A stretch of DNA of 64,000 bases from Thermoactinomyces mirandus (GCF_013868055.1 NZ_JACEOL010000030.1:1-64000); one strand, 5' to 3'. Shown: positions 48,659-57,790, counted from the stretch's first letter. Translations and numbers: made by a program. The notes: generated by a model from the letters alone, not told the origin.

Positions 48659-48682
48659 TCAGCCATGTGAGGAGGGGGCATC

Positions 48683-50035
48683 ATGGCGTTTGAAGGATTG
48701 TCGGAAAGAATGCAATCGATAATGCGAAAACTGCGTGGCAAAGGGAAAGTGACCGAAGCCGACGTGAAGGAAGCGATGCGTGAAGTTCGCCTGGCTTTGC
48801 TGGAAGCGGATGTCAACTTCAGGGTTGTCAGGGATTTTGTCAACCGGGTGAAAGAACGCGTCGTGGGACAGGAAGTGATGAGAAGCCTCACTCCGGGTCA
48901 ACAGGTGATCAAGGTGGTAAACGAAGAGTTGACCCAATTGATGGGGGGAGAGCGAAGCAAACTGAATCAGGCTTTGCGGTCGCCTACAGTCATTATGATG
49001 GTTGGATTGCAGGGGACCGGTAAAACCACGTCTTCCGGCAAATTGGCCCGTTATTTTCAAAAGCAGAACCGGCGTACCCTTCTGGTGGCAGGAGACGTTT
49101 ACCGGCCGGCGGCGATTCGGCAGCTGGAGGTTTTGGGGGAAAGCCTGGATACACCCGTTTTTTCGCTGGGGGACCAGGAGAGCCCGGTTGTTATCGCCAG
49201 ACGCGGGGTGGAAAAAGCCAGGGAGGAAGGTTTCGATTATGTCATCATCGATACAGCCGGACGCTTGCATATCGATGAAGAGATGATGGGTGAATTGAGG
49301 AAAATCCGCGAACAGGTATCTCCGGACGAAATCCTGCTGGTCGTGGATGCGATGACCGGACAGGATGCCGTCAACGTGGCGGAAAGTTTTAACCAGCAAT
49401 TGGGATTAACCGGCGTTGTTTTGACCAAACTGGATGGAGATACACGGGGAGGAGCCGCCCTGTCGGTCAAGGCGGTCACCGATTGCCCGATCAAGTTTGT
49501 GGGGACGGGTGAAAAAACCGACGCCCTTGAACCGTTCTTCCCTGACCGGATGGCCTCCCGGATTCTGGGCATGGGCGATGTGCTCACGCTGATCGAAAAG
49601 GCACAGTCCGCGGTCGATCAGGAGAAAGCCAGGGATCTTGAGCGGAAGATGCGCACATTGACTTTCACCTTTGACGATTTTCTCGATCAGCTGCAACAGG
49701 TGCGCAAAATGGGGCCGCTTGAAGACATGCTTTCGATGCTGCCGGACGTGGGGCAGATGAAAGGTCTGAAAAACGTCCAGGTGGATGAAAAACAGCTGGT
49801 TCGTGTCGAGGCGATCATCCGTTCCATGACACCGCAGGAAAAATCCCATCCGGAGATTCTGAACGCCAGCAGGCGCAAACGGATTGCCAGGGGAAGCGGT
49901 ACGACCGTCCAGGATGTGAACCGCCTGATCAAGCAGTTTAACGATATGAAAAAAATGATGAAGCAGTTTACACAGATGGCAAAAGGCAAGAAAAAGAAAA
50001 AACGCGGAGGTTTCCGCTTTCCATTTATGTCATGA
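48683..50035 (+). CDS. ffh: Signal recognition particle protein Ffh
   Basis: 450 residues. NG GTPase domain with GLQGTGKTT near 108-116, DTAGR near 190, TKLDGDTRGG near 250, then a Met-rich M domain (about 300-440) that binds SRP RNA and signal peptides. The C-terminus is lysine-rich (GKKKKKRGG). GAGGAGGGG precedes the ATG. Confidence 0.97.
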   Translation: MAFEGLSERMQSIMRKLRGKGKVTEADVKEAMREVRLALLEADVNFRVVRDFVNRVKERVVGQEVMRSLTPGQQVIKVVNEELTQLMGGERSKLNQALRSPTVIMMVGLQGTGKTTSSGKLARYFQKQNRRTLLVAGDVYRPAAIRQLEVLGESLDTPVFSLGDQESPVVIARRGVEKAREEGFDYVIIDTAGRLHIDEEMMGELRKIREQVSPDEILLVVDAMTGQDAVNVAESFNQQLGLTGVVLTKLDGDTRGGAALSVKAVTDCPIKFVGTGEKTDALEPFFPDRMASRILGMGDVLTLIEKAQSAVDQEKARDLERKMRTLTFTFDDFLDQLQQVRKMGPLEDMLSMLPDVGQMKGLKNVQVDEKQLVRVEAIIRSMTPQEKSHPEILNASRRKRIARGSGTTVQDVNRLIKQFNDMKKMMKQFTQMAKGKKKKKRGGFRFPFMS

Positions 50036-50069
50036 ATAACGGATTAATCATGGTGAGGAGGTGAGATTC

Positions 50070-50345
50070 ATGGCAGTGAAAATTCGTCTGAGACGCATGG
50101 GGGCAAAAAAAGCTCCATTTTACCGCGTGGTTGTAGCTGATTCCCGCTCTCCCCGTGATGGACGCACGATTGACGAAATCGGTTACTACAACCCGATCAC
50201 TGATCCCGCTACCGTTAAAATCGATGAAGAAAAAGCACTTTCCTGGCTGGCTAACGGTGCGCAACCTTCCGACACGGTTCGCAACTTGTTCCGTAAAGAA
50301 GGAATCCTGGAAAAAATGCATGAACAAAAAAGTGTCAAGAAATAA
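50070..50345 (+). CDS. rpsP: 30S ribosomal protein S16
   Basis: 91 residues, [19 protein letters not shown] at the start, with [13 protein letters not shown] and IGYYNP. The ATG at 50070 follows GTGAGGAGGTGA. It leads the rpsP-khpA-rimM-trmD ribosome and tRNA maturation cluster. Confidence 0.97.
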   Translation: MAVKIRLRRMGAKKAPFYRVVVADSRSPRDGRTIDEIGYYNPITDPATVKIDEEKALSWLANGAQPSDTVRNLFRKEGILEKMHEQKSVKK

Positions 50346-50374
50346 CGTCTTCTTGATAGACAGGAGGACAAACC

Positions 50375-50602
50375 ATGAAGGAACTGGTTGAATACATCGT
50401 AAAGGCGCTTGTTGACCATCCGGAGCAGATTCATGTTGATGAATATGAAAAGGATGGGATAACCGTCTACAGGCTGTCCGTTGCTGATGAGGACGTAGGC
50501 AAGGTAATCGGGAAACAGGGACGGATCATCCAGTCGATCCGAACCGTTGCGAAAGTGGCTGCCTGGAAGGAGAATAAACGGATATGGGTGGAACTCTCTT
50601 GA
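50375..50602 (+). CDS. khpA: KH-domain RNA-binding protein KhpA (YlqC)
   Basis: 75 residues, a single KH domain with the GKVIGKQGRIIQSIR loop (about 48-62). KhpA works with KhpB/Jag as a small RNA chaperone in Gram-positive bacteria. It overlaps rimM by four bases if rimM starts at 50599. Confidence 0.94.
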   Translation: MKELVEYIVKALVDHPEQIHVDEYEKDGITVYRLSVADEDVGKVIGKQGRIIQSIRTVAKVAAWKENKRIWVELS

Positions 50603-51126
50603 ACTCCGAGTATCTGCTTGTTGGCCGAATTGTAGGTACCCATGGCATTCGCGGGGAAGTCCGAGTTCAGTCGAACACCGATTTTCCGGAAGTCCGCTTT
50701 GCTCCTGGAAACAGACTCATCCTTTTCCCGCCCGGTAAGCAGGACCCCATCTGGCTGATGGTGGAGAAAAGCCGTCCGCACAAATCTGTTTACCTGCTGA
50801 AGTTTCAGGAATGGAGCAGTATTGATCAGGCTGAGCCTTTTAAAAAGGGTCTGCTGGCAGTGACAAGGGAAAACCGGGTGCCTGTTGACGAAGAAGAAGG
50901 GGAATATTATTTTCACCAGATTATCGGGTTGACCGCGGTGACGACCGATGGGAAAGAAATCGGCGAGGTAAAGGAAATTCTGCCTCTGCCGGCCAATGAT
51001 GTTTGGGTAGTCCGATCTGCTGAAACAGGGAAAGAGATCTTGATTCCTTATATTTCAGAGATTGTCAAAGATGTGGATCTCGGTCAGAAGCGCATCACGA
51101 TTGAATGGATGGAAGGACTGGCTTAG
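50599..51126 (+). CDS. rimM: Ribosome maturation factor RimM
   Basis: 175 residues from the TTG at 50599 ([19 protein letters not shown]). Binds ribosomal protein S19 during 30S assembly. An N-terminal RimM domain ([15 protein letters not shown]) and a C-terminal PRC-barrel ([12 protein letters not shown]-type, ILIPYI) are visible. The TTG overlaps the khpA stop in a TTGA arrangement like def-fmt; an ATG at 50584 is the alternative. Confidence 0.93.
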   Translation: MNSEYLLVGRIVGTHGIRGEVRVQSNTDFPEVRFAPGNRLILFPPGKQDPIWLMVEKSRPHKSVYLLKFQEWSSIDQAEPFKKGLLAVTRENRVPVDEEEGEYYFHQIIGLTAVTTDGKEIGEVKEILPLPANDVWVVRSAETGKEILIPYISEIVKDVDLGQKRITIEWMEGLA

Positions 51127-51128
51127 TA

Positions 51129-51881
51129 TTGGCACACATACGCTTTGATGTATTGACCCTTTTTCCTGAGATGTTTGGAGGATTCTTGCAATCAAGTATT
51201 ATTCATAAGGCTCGCGAAAAAGGGCTGATTACCACCAATGTCGTTAATTTTCGCGACTATGCAACGGATCGCCACCGTACGGTGGATGATGTGCCGTATG
51301 GCGGCGGTGGCGGAATGGTATTGAAGCCGGAACCGTTGTTTCGGGCAGTCGATGACTTGACGCAAGGCCTACCACGTCCCCCCATTTTGTTGATGTCGCC
51401 GCAAGGTGAAACGTTCACGCAGAAAAAAGCAGAGCAATTGGCCAGGAATTCCCAGCTGATTATCCTTTGTGGACATTACGAAGGGTTTGATGAGCGAATC
51501 AGGGAGCACTTGGTAACGGAAGAAATCTCCATCGGTGATTATGTATTGACAGGCGGGGAACTGCCGGCCATGGTACTGATCGACAGCATCAGCCGCCTGG
51601 TGCCGGGAGTGCTCGGCAACAAAATGTCTGCGGTAACTGATTCCTTCTCGACAGGTCTCCTTGAGCATCCCCACTATACACGGCCAGCTGAATTTCGCGG
51701 TTTGAAAGTGCCGGAAATCCTTCTGTCCGGACATCATGCCAGGATTGAAAAATGGCGGCGGGAACAGTCGTTGCTGAGAACCTGGCAGAGGAGGCCGGAC
51801 TTGCTTCAGACTGCTTTGCTGACTGAAGAGGATCACCTTTTTTTAAAGAATCTGTCCAGGAAGGCAGACCAGGATGATTAA
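51129..51881 (+). CDS. trmD: tRNA (guanine-37-N1)-methyltransferase TrmD
   Basis: 250 residues from the TTG at 51129 ([16 protein letters not shown]). A SPOUT-class enzyme forming m1G37 in tRNA. Diagnostic stretches are [31 protein letters not shown] and the trefoil-knot [15 protein letters not shown]. An ATG at 51105 would add eight residues overlapping rimM. The ribosome site is poor for both choices. Confidence 0.94.
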   Translation: MAHIRFDVLTLFPEMFGGFLQSSIIHKAREKGLITTNVVNFRDYATDRHRTVDDVPYGGGGGMVLKPEPLFRAVDDLTQGLPRPPILLMSPQGETFTQKKAEQLARNSQLIILCGHYEGFDERIREHLVTEEISIGDYVLTGGELPAMVLIDSISRLVPGVLGNKMSAVTDSFSTGLLEHPHYTRPAEFRGLKVPEILLSGHHARIEKWRREQSLLRTWQRRPDLLQTALLTEEDHLFLKNLSRKADQDD

Positions 51882-51882
51882 A

Positions 51883-51969
51883 TTGTATTCGATCATGTAC
51901 TTATGGTAAAATAACTCCGTTCTATTCAGGAAAACGGGTATTGAGCAGTGAATCGAGAAAGGAGGTTGG
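51883..51969 (+). promoter_or_regulatory. rplS promoter and leader
   Basis: TTGTAT (51883-51888), 18 bases, then TAAAAT (51907-51912) preceded by TG-G, an extended -10. The leader after it contains CCGTT...AACGG (about 51917-51938), a candidate hairpin. L19 autoregulatory leaders are known in Firmicutes at this place, but I cannot confirm the structure here. Confidence 0.5.
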
Positions 51970-52326
51970 ATGGATATGCGTCCGATTATTCGTGAATTGA
52001 CGGAAGATCAACTTCGCAAGGACATTCCCCAATTTCGTGCGGGGGATACGCTTCGCGTCCATGTGCGTGTTAAAGAGGGACAACGCGAGCGGATTCAGGT
52101 TTTTGAAGGTGTTGTGATCCAGCGTCGTGGCGGCGGTATTTCCGAAACATTTACCGTCCGCAAGATTTCCTATGGCGTTGGTGTGGAACGTACTTTCCCG
52201 CTGCATTCACCGCGTATTGAAAAAATCGAAGTGATTCGCCGTGGTAAAGTACGCCGTGCCAAACTGTATTACTTGCGCAAACTGCGTGGTAAAGCTGCCC
52301 GGATTAAAGAAATTCATCAAAAATAA
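51970..52326 (+). CDS. rplS: 50S ribosomal protein L19
   Basis: 118 residues, with [29 protein letters not shown] and the late [17 protein letters not shown] tail. AAAGGAGG stands before two in-frame ATG codons (51970, 51976). A strong terminator follows. Confidence 0.96.
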   Translation: MDMRPIIRELTEDQLRKDIPQFRAGDTLRVHVRVKEGQRERIQVFEGVVIQRRGGGISETFTVRKISYGVGVERTFPLHSPRIEKIEVIRRGKVRRAKLYYLRKLRGKAARIKEIHQK

Positions 52327-52336
52327 TAAGCTTAGG

Positions 52337-52371
52337 AAAAAGGGCTTGGAGTGTTTTCTCAAGCCCTTTTT
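52337..52371 (+). terminator. Terminator after rplS
   Basis: AAAAAGGGCTTG and CAAGCCCTTTTT, a 12-base perfect stem. Confidence 0.92.
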
Positions 52372-52413
52372 CTCACATCCCGTTGCTATCAGGCCGAGTG
52401 GGGGGAAAAGCCG

Positions 52414-52968
52414 ATGAACTCATACATCCCTCGTACAGAAAGAATCAGACAGGAGAGAATGGAATCAAAAGTGAGCAGAACTTTGGAATGGTTTCAGGCG
52501 TTTTCGGTTGCAGTGATTTTGGCGGTTGTTATTCGTTTGTTTGTATTTGAGCCATTTACGGTATCCGGTCCATCCATGCAGGAAACGATGGTTACCGGAG
52601 ACTTGGTACTGGTCAACAAACTGGTCTATAAATTCAGGGAACCCAGGCGGGGAGAAATTGTTGTCTTTCATGCGAGTGAAGACAAGGATTTTATCAAACG
52701 GGTGATCGGATTGCCCGGTGAAACGGTGGAAGCAAAAAACAACAAGATCCTGATCAATGGCAAGATCGTCGAGGAGTCCTATATCGCCGATCATGTCCGC
52801 ACCATGGACTTTGATGAAATAAAGGTGCCGCAAGGCAAGGTTTTCGTGTTGGGAGACAATCGGCTGAACAGTACGGACAGCCGGGCCATCGGTTCCATTT
52901 CCGTTTCCGACCTGGTTGGGCGGGCCGAATTTATTTACTGGCCATTAACTGATTTGAAAGAATTGTAA
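52414..52968 (+). CDS. lepB: Signal peptidase I
   Basis: 184 residues. One N-terminal membrane anchor (about 25-42) and an outside catalytic domain with Ser in SGPSMQ near 53, Lys in DFIKRVIGLPGE near 95 and the C-terminal GDNRLNSTDSR box. It removes Sec signal peptides. The ATG at 52414 has GGGGGG upstream; the frame before it overlaps the rplS terminator and is discarded. Confidence 0.95.
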   Translation: MNSYIPRTERIRQERMESKVSRTLEWFQAFSVAVILAVVIRLFVFEPFTVSGPSMQETMVTGDLVLVNKLVYKFREPRRGEIVVFHASEDKDFIKRVIGLPGETVEAKNNKILINGKIVEESYIADHVRTMDFDEIKVPQGKVFVLGDNRLNSTDSRAIGSISVSDLVGRAEFIYWPLTDLKEL

Positions 52969-52976
52969 TTGTTAAA

Positions 52977-53010
52977 AGTGAAGGAGTAGATCATGGCTCC
53001 TTCTTCTTTT
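52977..53010 (+). terminator. Terminator after lepB
   Basis: GAAGGAG and CTCCTTC with a ten-base loop and following TTCTTTT. The structure lies where a spurious longer start of rbgA would be. Confidence 0.6.
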
Positions 53011-53067
53011 GAGGAAAACTGGAAAAATTCCCCCTTACTGGCAAAAGAGTTGAAGAAGGTGATACAG

Positions 53068-53967
53068 ATGGCCATTCAGTGGTTTCCGGGGCATATGGCA
53101 AAAGCGCGCAGGCAAGTGGAAGAGAAGCTGAAACTGGCAGATATCGTGTTTGAACTTTTGGATGCAAGGTTGCCGCTGTCGAGCAGAAATCCCATGATGG
53201 ATGAAATCATCCAGGGAAAATCGCGAATCATCCTGCTGACGAAATGCGATTTGGCCGATGGCCGGGTAAACCAGGACTGGATCAGCTATTTTCAGGCACA
53301 GGGAGTCGCGGTCCTGCCGGTAGACGCCCAGACCGGCAAAGGGGTAAACCAGATCCTGCCCGCTTGTGAAACATTGTTGGCTCCCCTGTTTGCAAAGCGA
53401 GAAAAAAAGGGGATCAAGTCCCGCAAGTTTCGTGCTCTGGTGCTGGGAATTCCCAATGTGGGAAAGTCATCCCTGATCAACCGGCTGGCCAGAAGATCAA
53501 AAACGGTCACAGGAGACCGGCCCGGAGTGACGAAAGCGCAACAATGGATTCGTGTCGGCAAAAACATGGAGTTGCTGGATACTCCGGGGATCTTGTGGCC
53601 CAAATTTGACGATCCGGCCACAGGGTTGCGCCTGGCGGCAAGCGGGGCCATCAAGGAAGAGATTTTGCCGACGGATGAGGTGGCTTTGTACATATTGAAT
53701 TATTTAAAAGAACGGTATCCGGAAGCCTTGGCGAAGCGGTACAAACTGGAACAAATCGGGGATCTGGACGGAATTTCGCTTATGGAAGCGATCGGGAAAA
53801 GGCGGGGCTGCCTGTTGCGCGGCGGAACCATCGATTACGATAAAACGGCTGATCTCGTCATCCATGAATTGAGATCAGGCCTTTTGGGAAGAATTTCCCT
53901 GGAATTTCCTGAAGATTGGAGAGAAGAAGAGGAGATGAAGGATGAAGGAGACGATCGCGGAAATTAA
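53068..53967 (+). CDS. rbgA: Ribosome biogenesis GTPase RbgA (YlqF)
   Basis: 299 residues. Needed for late 50S assembly. Circularly permuted GTPase: [11 protein letters not shown] at the start, G4 TKCD near 60, then G1 GIPNVGKSS near 129-137 and DTPG near 175. The ATG at 53068 matches the family start ([13 protein letters not shown]) with AAGAAGGTGAT upstream; the ATG at 52993 would add 25 residues across a terminator. It overlaps rnhB by 26 bases. Confidence 0.95.
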   Translation: MAIQWFPGHMAKARRQVEEKLKLADIVFELLDARLPLSSRNPMMDEIIQGKSRIILLTKCDLADGRVNQDWISYFQAQGVAVLPVDAQTGKGVNQILPACETLLAPLFAKREKKGIKSRKFRALVLGIPNVGKSSLINRLARRSKTVTGDRPGVTKAQQWIRVGKNMELLDTPGILWPKFDDPATGLRLAASGAIKEEILPTDEVALYILNYLKERYPEALAKRYKLEQIGDLDGISLMEAIGKRRGCLLRGGTIDYDKTADLVIHELRSGLLGRISLEFPEDWREEEEMKDEGDDRGN

Positions 53968-54751
53968 GAGATGGCTGGAGGCTAAGGAGCGGCTGACAGA
54001 AGAGGAACTGGCCCGGTTGCAAGACGATCCCAGAGTCGGTGTACGCAAATTGGCCGCCCGGTATATGAGAGAGCAGAATCGCCACCAGAAAGAGCAGGCG
54101 CGGTTGGAAAAGATGTGGCATTATGAAAAGCAATTTCGCCAGCGGGGTCTGTCGCTGATCGCCGGGATCGATGAGGCGGGCAGGGGGCCTCTGGCCGGTC
54201 CTGTGGTCGCAGCCGCAGTCATGTTGCCCGAACAGTTCCAGGCGGAAGGATTGAACGATTCCAAGCAGTTGACGGCAGAAGAACGCCAGCGGTTGAGGGA
54301 TCGTATCGAGGCCGAAGCAATTGCTATCGGGATCGGGATGGTGGATGCCAGTGAGATCGACCGCTGCAATATTCTGCAGGCAACCTTTCAGGCAATGCGG
54401 ATTGCGGTCAGCCAGCTGGATCCTGCTCCGGAAATCGTGCTGGTGGATGCCGTGACCATTCCCAATCTGTCTGTTCCCCAACAGGGGATTATCAAGGGAG
54501 ATTCCCTTAGCCACTCCATCGCGGCCGCATCGGTGATTGCCAAAACCACCCGGGACGAGTGGATGGCTGAAATCGCAAAAAAGTATCCCGTTTACGGGTT
54601 TGAGCGGAATATGGGATATGGCACTTCCGAGCATCTCAAGGCACTCTACGAATACGGTCCGTCACCGGTCCACCGGCGCAGTTTTGCTCCTGTCCGTTCC
54701 GCACTGGAGGAGCAGGGAGAGCAGCTTTCTTTATTGGGGGAGAAAACATGA
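53942..54751 (+). CDS. rnhB: Ribonuclease HII
   Basis: 269 residues. Removes RNA from RNA/DNA hybrids. The catalytic Asp-Glu pair is in [15 protein letters not shown] near 75-89, LNDSKQLT near 104-111, the DRCN region and [15 protein letters not shown] later. About 70 N-terminal charged residues before the core are normal for Bacillus RnhB. Confidence 0.95.
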   Translation: MKETIAEIKRWLEAKERLTEEELARLQDDPRVGVRKLAARYMREQNRHQKEQARLEKMWHYEKQFRQRGLSLIAGIDEAGRGPLAGPVVAAAVMLPEQFQAEGLNDSKQLTAEERQRLRDRIEAEAIAIGIGMVDASEIDRCNILQATFQAMRIAVSQLDPAPEIVLVDAVTIPNLSVPQQGIIKGDSLSHSIAAASVIAKTTRDEWMAEIAKKYPVYGFERNMGYGTSEHLKALYEYGPSPVHRRSFAPVRSALEEQGEQLSLLGEKT

Positions 54752-55113
54752 GCGGTGACATGAGAAAACGGGTGGGCCGCCAGGGAGAGGAACTGGCCGC
54801 ACGGTACCTGCAGGAAAACGGCTATCAGATCATTGACCAAAACTGGACAACTCGCCAGGGTGAACTGGATATCATTGCCCTGAAAGGCCAGCAATTGGTG
54901 TTTGTTGAAGTAAGGACGACGCAAAGCGGCAAATTCGGGTATGGCCTGGAATCTGTCGGTTACCGGAAACAGGAGAAATTAAGACAGTTGGCATTGCAGT
55001 ATTTACGGGAAAATCCTGTGTATTATGGATCATTTCGCTTTGATGTCATCTCCGTTCTATGGGACAGGCAGGGAATGCGGACAGAAGTGCAGCATATTGA
55101 AGGAGCGTTTTGA
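54748..55113 (+). CDS. yraN: YraN family putative endonuclease (UPF0102)
   Basis: 121 residues with the nuclease-like core GELDIIALKGQQLVFVEVRT (about 38-57), where D and E-x-R resemble Holliday-junction nucleases. Function is not established. It overlaps rnhB by ATGA. In most Bacillales dprA and topA follow; here the conserved run stops after this gene. Confidence 0.92.
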   Translation: MSGDMRKRVGRQGEELAARYLQENGYQIIDQNWTTRQGELDIIALKGQQLVFVEVRTTQSGKFGYGLESVGYRKQEKLRQLALQYLRENPVYYGSFRFDVISVLWDRQGMRTEVQHIEGAF

Positions 55114-55120
55114 ATACATA

Positions 55121-55161
55121 AAAACCACCACTTCCTTGATGACGGGGATCGTGGTGGTTTT
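55121..55161. terminator. Bidirectional terminator between yraN and ilvA
   Basis: AAAACCACCAC and GTGGTGGTTTT with a 19-base loop. Flanking A and T runs serve both converging genes. Confidence 0.85.
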
Positions 55162-55177
55162 GTCCCGGAAAAAGGGA

Positions 55178-56452
55178 TCATATCAGCAAATGGAAAAGAT
55201 GGGGATCGTTATTGATTTCAATATAGGGAAAGCCTTTCCTGTTCATCCGTTCGATCAGGGAAGGATAATCTTCCCGGTATTTCAGTTCGATTCCGACCAG
55301 AGCGGGTCCGTTCTCCTTGTTGTTCTTCTTCGTATACTCAAACCGGGTGATATCATCGTTTTCGCCAAGCACATCGTCAAGAAACTCGCGCAGCGCTCCG
55401 GCCCGTTGCGGGAAATTGATGATGAAATAGTGTTTGAGTCCTTCATAAATCAGGGAACGTTCTTTCATTTCCTGCATACGGTCGATATCATTGTTGCCGC
55501 CGCTGATGATGCAGACTACATTTTTCCTCCTGATCTGTTCCCGGTAAAAGTCAAGCGCAGAGACTGCCAGCGCTCCGGCTGGTTCGACAACGATGGCGTT
55601 CTGGTTATACAGGTTTAAAATGGTGGTACATACTTTCCCTTCCGGCACCGCAATCACTTCATCCACATGTTCCTGGCAGATTTTAAAGGTCAGATCCCCT
55701 ACCCGTTTGACAGCCGCCCCATCCACAAACGGGTCAATCTGTTCCAAATTCACTATCTGGCCGGTTTTCAGCGACTCCTTCATGCTTTGGGCACCGGCCG
55801 GTTCAACACCGATCACCCTGGTTTGCGGGTATACGCTTTTGATATAGGAGCTGACGCCGGAAATCAGCCCGCCGCCGCCAATCGTTACAAATACATAATC
55901 CGGGGGCTGTTTCAGGTCATTGAGAATTTCGATCCCGATCGTACCCTGACCGACGATCGTCCGGTAATCATCAAACGGATGGATAAAGGACATTTGATGT
56001 TCCTCGACATAGGCCATTGCCTGATGAAACGAATCATCAAACGTATCGCCCGTCAGGATCACTTCCACAAACTCCCCGCCATAATGCTTGACCTGGTTGA
56101 TTTTTTGCCGCGGTGTCGTGGTCGGCATGAAAATTTTCCCGGGAATGCCGAGATGATGGCAGGAATAGGCGACCCCTTGCGCATGGTTTCCCGCACTTGC
56201 ACAGACAATGCCCCGCCTTCTCTCTTCTTCGGAAAGGCAGCAAATTGTGTTATAGGCGCCCCGAATCTTGAATGAACGAACGATTTGCAAATCTTCCCGT
56301 TTTAAATGAATGTCACATTCATATTTGTCAGACAGAAGGCGGTTATGTTCAAGTGGTGTGTGCACACACACTTTTTTCAATCTCTGGCTGGCAATGAGAA
56401 TATCCTCTACTTTAATTTGTTCAGCGTGAACTTCATCCAACACTTTGCTCAT
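55178..56452 (-). CDS. ilvA: Threonine dehydratase, biosynthetic
   Basis: 424 residues, like B. subtilis IlvA (422). Deaminates threonine to 2-oxobutanoate, the first step to isoleucine. The PLP Lys62 is in RSFKIRGAYN, the phosphate-binding loop is in TIGGGGLISG near 190, and a single ACT-like C-terminal domain (about 335-420) begins HYFIINFPQRAGALREF. The ATG is preceded by AAAGGATGAG. No ilv genes and no T-box are visible around it. Confidence 0.95.
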   Translation of the reverse strand: MSKVLDEVHAEQIKVEDILIASQRLKKVCVHTPLEHNRLLSDKYECDIHLKREDLQIVRSFKIRGAYNTICCLSEEERRRGIVCASAGNHAQGVAYSCHHLGIPGKIFMPTTTPRQKINQVKHYGGEFVEVILTGDTFDDSFHQAMAYVEEHQMSFIHPFDDYRTIVGQGTIGIEILNDLKQPPDYVFVTIGGGGLISGVSSYIKSVYPQTRVIGVEPAGAQSMKESLKTGQIVNLEQIDPFVDGAAVKRVGDLTFKICQEHVDEVIAVPEGKVCTTILNLYNQNAIVVEPAGALAVSALDFYREQIRRKNVVCIISGGNNDIDRMQEMKERSLIYEGLKHYFIINFPQRAGALREFLDDVLGENDDITRFEYTKKNNKENGPALVGIELKYREDYPSLIERMNRKGFPYIEINNDPHLFHLLI

Positions 56453-56490
56453 CTCAACTCATCCTTTGGCTTTTTGGTATTTAATAAATT

Positions 56491-56499
56491 ATTTTAGCA
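56491..56499 (-). promoter_or_regulatory. Extended -10 promoter for ilvA
   Basis: On the minus strand TGCTAAAAT (56499-56491) is an extended -10 element about 40 bases before the ilvA start. The -35 region is weak. Confidence 0.45.
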
Positions 56500-56582
56500 C
56501 AGTCCTTGAAATTTTGGGAATATTGATTGCAAAACATTAATAAAGAATCATCAAAATTAAAAAACGACATCTGTCCCGGAAA

Positions 56583-56610
56583 AATAAAAAAGCGCCAATA
56601 ATCTGGCGCA
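56583..56610 (-). terminator. Minus-strand terminator upstream of ilvA
   Basis: GCGCCA-gattat-TGGCGC followed by TTTTTTATTTT when read on the minus strand. It would end the transcript of the Cys-rich gene (56787-57056). Confidence 0.85.
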
Positions 56611-56786
56611 CAAACGAAAAAAGCGGATTTCCTGAGGGGATTCTGGTTCTGTTTTCGTTTCTTCAGGGAAATGGCCGGGAATCCGGTCAACCCCAAAGCG
56701 TTTCGCCTGCTTAGGCTTCTTCGAAGTCCCTGCTCTAAAAATGCTTCTCAGGCAAATACCTGGAAAGAAATTGTCAAATGCTGTCT
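56611..56786 (-). other. Transcribed tail with several hairpins, unassigned
   Basis: This stretch lies between the Cys-rich gene and its terminator. On the minus strand it holds small dyads (CAGG/CCTG, GCCT/AGGC, TTTCCcTGA/TCAGGAAA) and an open frame with no ATG, GTG or TTG start that reads AGTSKKPKQAKRFGVDRI and PGHFPEETKTEPESPQE. It may be a 3' untranslated region, a remnant gene or a small RNA. I cannot decide. Confidence 0.35.
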
Positions 56787-57056
56787 TTAACAGTGCCGAC
56801 AGCGAATCAGGACAGCTTCACCCGGTTTCAGATGCAGACGATTCCAGCGTTTGATCCGGTGTCCGCAGATAACAATAGCCTTGCTTCGGCCACAACGGAC
56901 TTTTACTGCTTCACCCGGGTCCAGAAAACAGGTTTTCTTGTGTTTTGCATGAGGGCAACATTTGACCAGCACCGATTCCCCCCGTCTTAAACAGACCACT
57001 TTTCTTTTCCTTCGATGCGGATCCAGTACGACCCGCTTTACTTTGTGATCTTTCAT
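56787..57056 (-). CDS. Cys-rich basic protein with three internal repeats
   Basis: 89 residues, unrecognised. It is made of three similar units: LRRGESVLVKCCPH, LDPGEAVKVRCG with VICGH after it, and LKPGEAVLIRCRHC at the very end. The common core is L-x-x-GE-(A/S)-V-x-(V/I)-(R/K)-C. With 8 Cys, 7 His and many Arg/Lys it could bind metal or nucleic acid, or be a spore-coat-type crosslinked protein. The ATG at 57056 follows GGCGGGAGGAG. A longer frame from 57101 is not supported. Confidence 0.7.
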   Translation of the reverse strand: MKDHKVKRVVLDPHRRKRKVVCLRRGESVLVKCCPHAKHKKTCFLDPGEAVKVRCGRSKAIVICGHRIKRWNRLHLKPGEAVLIRCRHC

Positions 57057-57239
57057 ATATTGTCTCCTCCCGCCTTTTGGTAGGATCTTTTCAAGATCCA
57101 CTATTAATCTATGAAAAACCGGAAGTGCCTGTTTGTATGGAAGTCCAGTAAAATAGAAAAGGGCTTCGGATGAATTTGTGAAACGTATGCCAATTCAACT
57201 GTTGGGGATGGTTGATAAATGGTCGTTAACATAATTAGA

Positions 57240-57498
57240 GGAGGTAATTTCGCTTAATGGGAATTTGAAAGAAACTGAATTGTCTCGTTTATTGGAAGAA
57301 AAGCGGGTTATCATCGGTTCCGACGATTAGTGCGTTATTAACTGGATATCCGAAACAGATGAAGGCTGCTATATTGGATGTTTTATGTAAACGCTTTCCC
57401 TGATGCTCAATCCAGACAATCCGTCGATCTCTTGTATGTACTTCGCTGATCTGGTCGAAGCCAAGTCAGAGAGGTTTACTTTAAAAGGAAACAGTTAA
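57240..57498 (+). pseudogene. Decayed gene remnant
   Basis: A GAGGAGG ribosome-like site at 57239-57245 is followed by a frame that reads NLKETELSRLLEEKRVIIG, stops at 57330, continues CVINWISETDEG, stops at 57390, and continues NPDNPSISCMYFADLVEAKS to a last stop at 57498. All three pieces are in the same frame, which suggests a gene inactivated by nonsense mutations. I do not recognise the ancestor. Confidence 0.35.
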
Positions 57499-57541
57499 AG
57501 TGCTCCGGTGTTCCGGTGTTTGACTGCATGCCGGATAACAA

Positions 57542-57790
57542 TATCGTCACCTCTGGTAGCCCCCGGAGAATCAGTGACACCGAATATTCTGATACAACTT
57601 TTTGCCATAGCTGGATTTTCTGTTTCACAGGCAAAAAATCAAGTCGTTAATGAGAATATAGAACGATTTATAGAATGGCTTAATAGCTGCACTTGTCTGG
57701 GGATTGTATCGTACCTGGGAGAAATTGTAACCTGGGCTATCGTACTCATTCCCTTGACAATCGTTGGTACCTGCAAGGACAGTTCCCGAA
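57542..57790 (+). CRISPR. Fossil CRISPR leader with one or two degenerate repeats
   Basis: Matches the leaders of both arrays downstream: a decayed TATCGTCACC block at 57542, GAATATTCTGATA at 57583, and TATAGAATGGCTTAATAGC at about 57670. The sequence at 57702-57731 is a 30-base repeat copy sharing 24 of 30 positions with array 1. A second, poorer copy has TACCTGCAAGGA at 57768-57779. No further repeats follow. This is a dead array whose leader is still recognisable. Confidence 0.7.

Noticed and set aside
56453-56580. T-box leader before ilvA
   Set aside because: No T-box sequence or antiterminator could be found; the only terminator upstream belongs to the Cys-rich transcript.
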